Assembly (NCBI GenBank): GCA_022749755.1
Contig: CM040442.1
Location: forward strand, 4,376,457-4,440,456
Direction: 5' to 3'
From: Azadirachta indica
Lineage: Eukaryota; Streptophyta; Magnoliopsida; Sapindales; Meliaceae
DNA length: 64,000 nt
Both the position numbers and the translations under genes were made by a program. Shown piece by piece: positions 57,201 through 64,000 of the stretch (its first letter is position 1; each line of letters begins with the position of its first letter). Under the pieces are notes generated by a model. The model saw only the letters and a list, made by a program, of their open reading frames with translations. It was not told the origin of the DNA and made no database searches.

Positions 57201-58949
57201 TGGAATTTTGTGGGTTTACATCACATTTAGCAAAAGAAATAAGAAGATTTAGTAAGGACAAAAAAAACTTTTTAAAGTCAAATTATGTAGTGTTATACAT
57301 ATTTTATCAAATGAGTTGTTTTATTAATTACATGTGTACTCAAATCTATAATTACCATGATTATTTCATTTCTTTTAGCTATGTAATAATTTTTATTCCT
57401 ACCTCACATTTTAGTAAATTCAATTATTATTCCTATGTGTATAGTTCTCTCACTTTTTACATGTGAAAAAATTTGAAAAGTTTACATTACCTAGGTGTGG
57501 TGGTATATGAATTACTTGTATTTAGCTTTCTCTTTTACATGGTAAAATGATAAATTTCAACTCATTATTAGACCTACCAAAATGTTCAAGTTGAAATTTG
57601 ATTGTTCTTTCCACACATCGTTGTTTGAAACTTTGACACTAAAGCTTACATTTTTACCTAAATATTGAATATTTTTTTATTTGACACACATTATTCATTG
57701 AATCTTTTGGACTAAACAACACCAATTCTTATGGCCAAATGTTGGCATGCTATATATAGCATTGACCCAAAAAAATAAATAAATAAAAGAGTTAGAGAAT
57801 ATAGAAATTGTAGTAAAATTTATCAAAATTTTTGTCAAAAGGTCAAATTAATGTACTTTAAGATACATATAATGAAAAATTAAATAAATTTTCTAGATAT
57901 ACTGATTTCACTTAATCTATTTTTACAGTTTATGAAAGTGGAAGATCATTAACTCTTATTTAATTTTGGAAAGCCAAAAAGATAGTTATAGATATATAAT
58001 ATTTAAAAAATTAAATTTTGATTAAAGAGATGATCTAATTTTTTAATTTAATCTTATACATAAATGAAATGTAAAGTAGTATTCCGTTATGAATGTGGAC
58101 ATGTTAGTCCCTAGGCCCATGGAAAATTGGGCAAATTCATTTTTTGGGCTTTAAACCCGACAAACAACTTTGTGCTCCAAATTCATGGATGTTTCACGAG
58201 ATGAAATGTCAACAAAATTTATTCAATTAACTTTTTTGTTTAAGCTTTTGAATTCAAGAGAAATTAAAATAATTGAGAAAGTCAAATAATAAAATATATT
58301 TTTTAAAAAAATTTTGAATGAGAGTGAAAATTTTCATTTACAAAATACTAAATTCTTATATCTTATTGTCATTTGAATTTAAAATAAATAAAAGTCTCAA
58401 ACAAGTTAAAAAGATAATGTAAGAATTGATTTTAATATACAATTGATGCGAAATGAAATCACTTAATTTTTATAACTTAAAATGTGAACGAAAGCGAGAG
58501 TTTCTCAAATAATTCAATGAAGTAGCATTTTAATCTACACCCAAATTAAACGATATTTATATTTATAGAAGAGAAAAATTTACTTATACTCTAATATAGT
58601 GGAACATATTTAATGAAAAATGAACTCCATATTTAGTAGGGGTTTCACGTTAGGGTGGGAACAATATTCTTATAAGATGAAGGGTTAAGAGGGATCTTGA
58701 GTCCTGACTTCTAGTCACTCGGACTATGTTTGATTAATTAATATTAGTTTATGATTTTGAATTAAAAAAGGAAATCATAAAATTACATAACGATGGAATA
58801 CATACATGTAAGATAACTTATTGTACAAAGTTACACGTTACTTCTTTGTTTATTTTATTCTTAGAGTGATTTATTTTAATCACCCGACAGGTTTCAAGAT
58901 CAAATTTAATTTAAGTTGCAGTATATGTACTTGTTTTATTTTCATTAAC
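48201..58949. other. Long gene-poor AT-rich region
   Basis: About 10.7 kb contain no recognised gene, only short chance ORFs, poly-A/T runs and short TA repeats. The proximal part should be the ABCG promoter. A foldback element lies at 56726-56992. A small GC-rich island at 56150-56200 is open in short frames on both strands but matches no known small peptide. No retrotransposon domains are visible. Confidence 0.5.
56726..56992. repeat. Foldback MITE-like element, copy A
   Basis: The left half contains TATTACCCCCTTCTTTTTGA and TTTCATTATTTCCTATATTT. The right half, read on the other strand, gives TTATCCCCTCTTTTTTTAGC and TTCCATTATCTTCTTATATT, so the halves are inverted copies around a centre near 56850. 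The same element occurs again at 61818-62079. No ORF, so it is non-autonomous. Confidence 0.7.
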
Positions 58950-59088
58950 TTATTTTGCAATAGCCTCTACGATTACTCCAGAATACTCCATCTGTAATTT
59001 AGAAACATTATCAGCTAATTTGTCATCGATTTCATACACAATTAATTGTTGATCTTTCAGTTGTTTCTTGGGACAATTCACCCTTCAT
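58950..59088 (-). pseudogene. Internally deleted Bet v 1/norcoclaurine-synthase-like relic
   Basis: On the minus strand an ATG at 59088 begins MKGELSQETTERS, matching the start of the neighbouring Bet v 1-like gene (MKGQLSKETTI). After about 15 codons the sequence jumps directly to the family's C-terminal part, which reads VYEIDDKLADNVSKLQMEYS and then AIAK in another frame, ending in TAA at 58950-58952. About 100 codons and the intron are missing. The flank beyond the stop also resembles the flank of the neighbour (for example GATAACTTAT after ACATG). This is a dead tandem duplicate. The family is clear from its paralogue, but the original function is not. Confidence 0.75.
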
Positions 59089-60094
59089 TTTTATTTTTTT
59101 GGTCCTCATATTTTTTCCGTTGATTTCTTATCGTATATTAATACTGTTCGAATACGTTCAAGTTCTTAGTATAATAAAGGAATTATGTGTACTGCATACA
59201 TATATATGATCGTAAAATTATTCAACTCTCTCTTTGGTCCAATGCACATCTTTTATTATAATTTCATTTTGGTATATTCTAGCTAGGTTAATGCAATTTC
59301 ATAAATATTTAATAAAATGATGATTAATTTAATTAACTCGACTACGGCATGGGAATAAACTAATTTTGATTATCAGAAAAATTACTGCAGTAGTGAGCTA
59401 CGAAATATTAAGTAACATGAATTCTAATAAATCAAGTAAGCGTAAATAAATTAAAAGTTCCTAAAATTGTCCTACTTCAAAAACAATCATCTTAGCAAAT
59501 TGTATTAATATGATTATGTTGATATGGCAATCTCATTTTTTATTTGTTTTCACTTTTAATTTATTTAATGACGTAAAGTTATCTATAAAAATTTATTTGA
59601 TAACAATTCTCCTCGTTTTGTTCACATTCACAAAAGACAAGAAAAGATTTTCGTGGGTCTAAAATATCTTCGGTTATCAACTTTTTAATACAAAGTAATA
59701 ATCATGGTTGATCTAAAGTTATCTAAGGTATGATAAATAATAATTGATTAAGGAAAACAATTAGGTTAAAAAAATATATTAATCATTAAGATGAAGAACA
59801 GAAGAAATCCTTCCAAAAACACAAAATGAGAAAAATGAAAGTTCTTTGAAAAAGGAAAGAAGTTTTTCATACCTATATCACAAGTTTTTTGAATTACAAA
59901 TTACATTTCAAATGATATCAGAATACATATACAAGAAAAATAATGCCACATAAGATCACAAAATTACAAGTACATGAGATAACTTATAGTTACACTGAAC
60001 TCTTTTATTATAATAACTTTTATGGATTTTAATTTATTTAATTTGATATCTAATTAAGTGCAAGCTTCTGCAGGTACAAATTATTAATTATTTA
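59089..60094. other. Spacer between the two Bet v 1-like copies
   Basis: AT-rich, no ORF of note. The part nearest 60094 is the 3' flank of the downstream copy and shares wording with the flank of the relic, supporting a tandem duplication. Confidence 0.5.
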
Positions 60095-60425
60095 TTAAGC
60101 AGTAGTTTTGTTTTCACCAATATATTTTGCAACAATTCCAAAATACTGCATTTTAATTTAGAAACATTATGAGATATATTATCGTCGATCTCATAGTCAA
60201 CTGTAAATCTTACAACAGTTGTTTCGGTATCTTTCTCAATGACATCTATCCGACTTAGGTAAAAAATCAAATCCCAAGTACTCTTTGTATCCTCCTTCAA
60301 TTATTTCTATTTCTTGTACACGATTCTTATCATCAATCTTTCTGCATAATTCCTTCGTATAACTACCGCGCAGAGCTCCTAAAAAATGTTGAAATCAGCT
60401 GTATTTTTAAAAAAGAAAAAGAAAA

Positions 60426-60457
<32 letters not shown>

Positions 60458-60660
60458 AGACAATATATTAAAGTACCTGATCGGCTTTCAATCTTTACTA
60501 AGATACCAAGAGCTTCATCTGCTTGAATAACTTCATACCCTGCAAAAATATCAGACAGCAATTGTTCCAAACACTTCATACGTTTAAGCCCCCGAAATGC
60601 TTCCCGGAATTCATTAGCAGGCACTTTTATAGTTGTTTCTTTTGACAACTGACCCTTCAT
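60095..60660 (-). pseudogene. Bet v 1/PR-10-fold (norcoclaurine synthase-like) gene with two frameshifts
   Basis: Members of this fold bind hydrophobic ligands, and some are Pictet-Spengler norcoclaurine synthases; many plant homologues have unknown roles. Exon 1 (60477-60660) gives MKGQLSKETTIKVPANEFRE, then LVKIESRSG, and is intact. The intron splits codon 62 in phase 1, as is usual for this family. Exon 2 starts at 60378 and reads KIDDKNRVQEIEIIEGGYKE. A run of six T near 60255 adds one base, so the frame meets TGA at 60236-60238. The family pattern (SRIDVIEKDTETTVVRFTVD) continues one frame over. Near 60150 one base is missing and the original frame returns, ending at TAA 60095-60097. As written, it encodes only about 107 residues. 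It is either a young pseudogene or contains two assembly errors. Confidence 0.75.
60434..60456. repeat. (TA)n in the Bet v 1-like intron
   Basis: A short TA run next to a poly-A stretch lies within the single small intron (60379-60476). Confidence 0.8.
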
Positions 60661-60691
60661 TTTCTTCTTCAATTTTATATATGTATATGTA

Positions 60692-60700
60692 ATTTATATA
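60692..60700 (-). promoter_or_regulatory. TATA box of the Bet v 1-like gene
   Basis: TATATAAAT on the minus strand lies about 32 nt upstream of the ATG. The leader would be very short unless another start is used. Confidence 0.4.
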
Positions 60701-61426
60701 GAGTTAAGAAGAAAAAAATTTCTAACGATATCTTTATAGATAGTATCTGATTGCTTTTTAGTAAAATTTGGTAATTATATATGTTTAAATAAAATTAAGT
60801 TAAAATTTTTAATTTAATGCTAAAATTTGATATATAAATAAGTTTAAAATGTCCTTATAAATCTTATTTATTTCCTAATTTATAGAGTTTATTTTGAGAA
60901 ATTATAAAGATGTTATAGGTAAAATTACTATTTTTTTTTTTTTCGATATAATACAACAAAAAAATTATCTAAAATTAATTATATTTATATATTTAAATTT
61001 CTTCAAATTTAAAACATTAGACATATAATTTAGTTATATATATTAAACAATATTTTTATAGTTTGATATATGTCAAAATCTATCCTAACGATCCTAAGAT
61101 TTGCTCCCACGGTTTGCAAAGTAAATTGATTGTAGGTTAAGAAAACTAATTAAGTTTTAATTGTCGGCCCTTTATAGTTAGTTATATATATGTGGTTACT
61201 AAACCACGACCCTTTTCCTAACCTAACCCAAACCAGGCCGTTCTATTTTAATTTCTTCTACAGTTTGAGTTTGACAAAATGGTAATATAATTGCGAATTC
61301 TTTCTAATTCCATGGTGGGGTCAACATTAATCATTAATCATTACATACCTCAAGCTTAACTTCTTATAACTCACACATTGTGGCCCAAATTAGTGCCCTT
61401 AATTGTGCATATTTTTTTAACATTAC

Positions 61427-61560
61427 TTATAAATTATTTAATTCAAATATTTTTAATAGCTAAAATTAAATTTAATATATGTAATTAATGTATATATTGA
61501 ATTTAATTTTAACTATTAAAAAATATTTAATCTAATAATTTATAAATAATATAAAAAATA
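61427..61560. repeat. Short foldback element
   Basis: The left arm reads TTATAAATTATTTAATTCAA then TTTTTAATAGCTAAAATTAA. The right arm on the other strand reads TTATAAATTATTAGATTAAA then TTTTTAATAGTTAAAATTAA. Arms of about 55 bp surround a short TA-rich centre. It resembles the element near 2868-3012. Confidence 0.65.
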
Positions 61561-61817
61561 TATAAAGTTAAGAAATCATTAATCCTCTTTATTTATTAAC
61601 TCTTTCTTAAATTTAAATCATTAACCAGTTTATCATTATTCTTACTCTTTTCTTAAATGGTCCCTCAATAACTTTCAAATTTAATGACATAAAGTTGAAA
61701 TAATAAAAAAATAAACTATTACTAAAATGCGTTACGTAATTATATTGTCGATGATAATGTATTATATGTGTAACATTTTTACATTATGAAAAAAAAATTT
61801 TGTAATCGTATTTTATG

Positions 61818-62079
61818 GGAAGAATACCCATATCTCCCTGTTTTTTCAGTTAATGTCTCATTATCCCATTATATTTTGTCTAATATCCCATCATCTCCTT
61901 AATTCTTATTTTTTTTTCTGATTTCACCCTTCAATTTAATTGATTTATAAATGGTAAAATTGAAAATATTAAAAATACTAAAAGGTAAAATCGAAATTCA
62001 AGAAATAATGAGATATTATAAAAAATATAAGAAGTAATGAGATATTAGTTAAAAAAATAAGGGGTAATCGATATTCTCC
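61818..62079. repeat. Foldback MITE-like element, copy B
   Basis: The same layout as copy A at 56726-56992: TCTCATTATCCCATTATATT on the left and AATAATGAGATATTATAAAA on the right are inverted matches. The centre reads GGTAAAATTGAAAATATTAA. It ends about 360 bases upstream of the dioxygenase-like start codon, so it may lie inside that promoter. Confidence 0.7.
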
Positions 62080-62436
62080 GTGTGCATGTGTACAAATATG
62101 ATTTGGAGTCAAAAACGTGACCCCAGATGTTGAGGTGAGCCCTTGTTTAGCCAGGCTATCAAAGAGATGAGATGATGAATAAAAAGCAAAAGTTGTACAA
62201 AAAGCAAAATCAAAGAAAATAAAAAAAAAAAAAAATGTTGTGATGGATTCTCTAAATGTAGACATTGTTCATACCAATGCCATGATTACTTCTATATGAA
62301 CTTTTTCTTTAACAATATCAAAAAGCGAAGAAGAATAAAAAAAAGAATTCATATTCAGAAGACACTTGCACAATTGATCAAATTAACAAGAGCATATTGA
62401 GCTTCCCGACTACTCTTTTATATTCTAACAGTTTAC

Positions 62437-63890
62437 ATGGCAGTTTCACCTGAATCCATGCCTGAAAAGCCCCTCGATTTCCGTGCCCCGCCGCCATCGC
62501 CGATCGCCAGTGGCCGACGTTCTTGTGTCACTAATGATGATGTGCTCACTGAATTTCTTGAGCACTCGCTGCGTGTGCCTGATTTGATTTTGCCTGATAA
62601 AGTGTTCCCCAGACAAAAGTTCATTGAAAATCCTCCAAGGGTTGATTTTCAATCATTGATGTCCATGCATGGCGACGCTATTTCCAAGGTTTGGGATTCT
62701 ATAGCCACAATTGGATGTTTTCAGCTAGTGAATTATGGAATTCCAAGAGAATTGACAAAGACTGCTTTGGCCACAGCCGCCGGAGTTTTCCAGGTGTCAC
62801 CGGAGAAGCGGGCGGCGGTGACGAGGTCCCCGGAGAAGCCTTATGGGTTTGAGGAAGTTCATCATGGGGAGGACGAGAGTGAATTGAGTGAAGAATTTGT
62901 TTGGGGTAGAGATGAAAGTCTGGAGCAGGAAATGGAGGGAATTTGGCCTCTTGGATATTCAAAATTCAGGTAAAAGCATTAACTGTTTCGGCAATTTTCA
63001 GCATTGAATTAAATGATTTCTGATTAATTATTATTTTCTTGGTAATGTCCAGTGAGAAAATGGAAACCCTTATGTCAGAAATGGAAATGATTTCCGAGAA
63101 AATTGTACAAACTTTGAGGGAAAATTCAGTGAGAAAATCAATGTATGAGCAGGAAAATATTGGTTCCGTATGTTATCTGTACAAGCATTGCAGAACCATT
63201 CCTGAAGATTCAAGTTCCCTGAGATATGATGTGATAAGAATGCTGATAAGGGGAGTTGATTTCTCACATGCATTGTGTTTGCATATTTGTGATGGTGCTT
63301 CAGAATTTCACGTCTACTCCAAGAAAGGTTGGGTTTCCTTTTGCCCAGATGAAGATGCAATTGTTATAACAGCTGGAGATCAAATCCAGGTACGTATTCT
63401 CATTTTTCTTAACAACACTGATGTTTTGCTCTTTACAACTGTCGCGCTCATTGCAGAAACCCCACCAATGAATTGAATATCCATTCTCTGAAAAGAGAAG
63501 GATTCATACCTCGAACATCATTAAATTTTTACTTTTATAAATATTTGACAGCTGTGAAGCATCATGATAATTTGTAGCCACCTTTTCTGGTTAATTACAT
63601 GAATGATTCGTTCCATTTAAGTTCAAAAATGGTTTAAACAGGCATTTAGTGGGGGGCAGTACAAGCATGTGATAGGAAGACCAATATTTAAAGCAGAGAA
63701 GGAAGACTGTATTTCAATGGCTTTTCTGTATTCTCCTCCAAGCAATTGCAACAGCAACAGCAACATCAACAGCATCAGCAACTTTATTCCTGAGAAGGGG
63801 AAGACAATTTCCCTTACCCAGCAACTTATAGTTGTCTTAATTCTAACTCTTTTGTACCATTTTTTGGGTTTTGTTTCTCAAAAGTTCTGA
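62437..63890 (+). CDS. 2-oxoglutarate/Fe(II) dioxygenase-fold protein, apparent pseudoenzyme with C-terminal membrane segment
   Basis: Three exons: 62437-62969, 63053-63389 and 63642-63890, totalling 1119 nt (372 aa). The start is the first ATG of MAVSPESMPEKPLDF. The N-terminal DIOX_N-like part includes PPRVDFQSL and ISKVWDSIATIGCFQLVNYG near residues 66-102, the usual helix preceding the jelly roll. The C-terminal part aligns with the 2OG-Fe(II) core (GWVSFCPDEDAIVITAGDQI about 270-289). However, the HxD motif reads GVD at 245-247, the distal His reads Gly at 302 (KHVIGRP), and the RxS 2OG-binding Arg reads Cys at 313 (CISMAF). Both iron-binding His and the Arg are therefore absent, so normal catalysis is unlikely. 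An Asn/Ser-rich linker (325-338) leads to a hydrophobic stretch at about 351-368, resembling a tail anchor. The reading frame is intact with good splice sites, so it is probably expressed. Function unknown. Confidence 0.85.
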
Positions 63891-64000
63891 ATCTATTGAG
63901 AATTCTCGTTTTTTTTTTTTTTTTTAAATTAATGAGAATTATACACATTCAGTACATCTCATCTTTGATTATCATTATTGTAAAGTAGTTTGAGACCTAT
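63891..64000. other. Start of the 3' flank of the dioxygenase-like gene
   Basis: A poly-T run at about 63910-63925 lies within the probable 3' UTR. The window ends here. Confidence 0.4.

Larger units (their letters stand above)
60701..62436. other. Intergenic region between divergent genes
   Basis: AT-rich, with two foldback elements (61427-61560 and 61818-62079) and no recognised gene. It separates the minus-strand Bet v 1-like gene from the plus-strand dioxygenase-like gene and must contain both promoters. Confidence 0.5.

Noticed and set aside
62101..62436. TATA-like TTTTATATTC at 62416-62425 as the dioxygenase-like gene's TATA box
   Set aside because: It is only 12 nt upstream of the ATG, too close for a functional leader.

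Overview
This looks like nuclear DNA from a flowering plant, most likely a woody eudicot. The sequence is AT-rich, genes are split by GT-AG introns, and every recognisable product belongs to a plant family. A Citrus-like source is only an impression from protein similarity. I found no bacterial, organellar, rRNA, tRNA or CRISPR features.

Layout: (1) 31-1202, minus: a six-exon histidine-containing phosphotransfer protein (AHP, cytokinin phosphorelay) with a TATA box at 1306-1313. (2) 1.3-9.3 kb: no gene recognised; foldback repeats and an isolated G-run. (3) 9337-16393, minus: a four-exon PP2C phosphatase of ABA co-receptor (clade A) type. Its 4.9-kb first intron holds repeat-derived DNA, an unidentified ORF and a promoter-like block with a G-box. 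(4) 19271-22255, minus: a three-exon R-R-type MYB repressor with zinc knuckle, SHAQKYF and EAR motifs. (5) 27636-32277, minus: a complete 19-exon plastid-type NADP-malic enzyme (642 aa). (6) 32.3-39.7 kb: gene-free, with a foldback element sitting between two (ATT)n arrays and a 130-bp direct repeat. (7) 39742-47655, minus: a complete 21-exon full-size PDR/ABCG transporter (1495 aa) with a probable 5'-UTR intron and TATA box. (8) 48-59 kb: gene-poor. (9) 58950-60660, minus: two decayed Bet v 1/norcoclaurine-synthase-like genes. One is an internally deleted relic and the other carries two compensating frameshifts. (10) 62437-63890, plus: a 2-oxoglutarate-dioxygenase-fold protein that has lost both iron-binding histidines and the 2OG-binding arginine but has gained a C-terminal membrane segment.

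Exon boundaries were read by hand. For the AHP, PP2C, MYB, malic enzyme, ABCG and dioxygenase-like genes, the exon lengths sum to an open frame with consistent intron phases. Several genes fit hormone and stress biology (cytokinin relay, ABA-type phosphatase, MYB repressor, PDR transporter), but they are ordinary neighbours rather than a visible functional cluster. The most unusual items are the apparent dioxygenase pseudoenzyme, the decaying Bet v 1 tandem pair, and several foldback (MITE-like) families present in two copies within the window.
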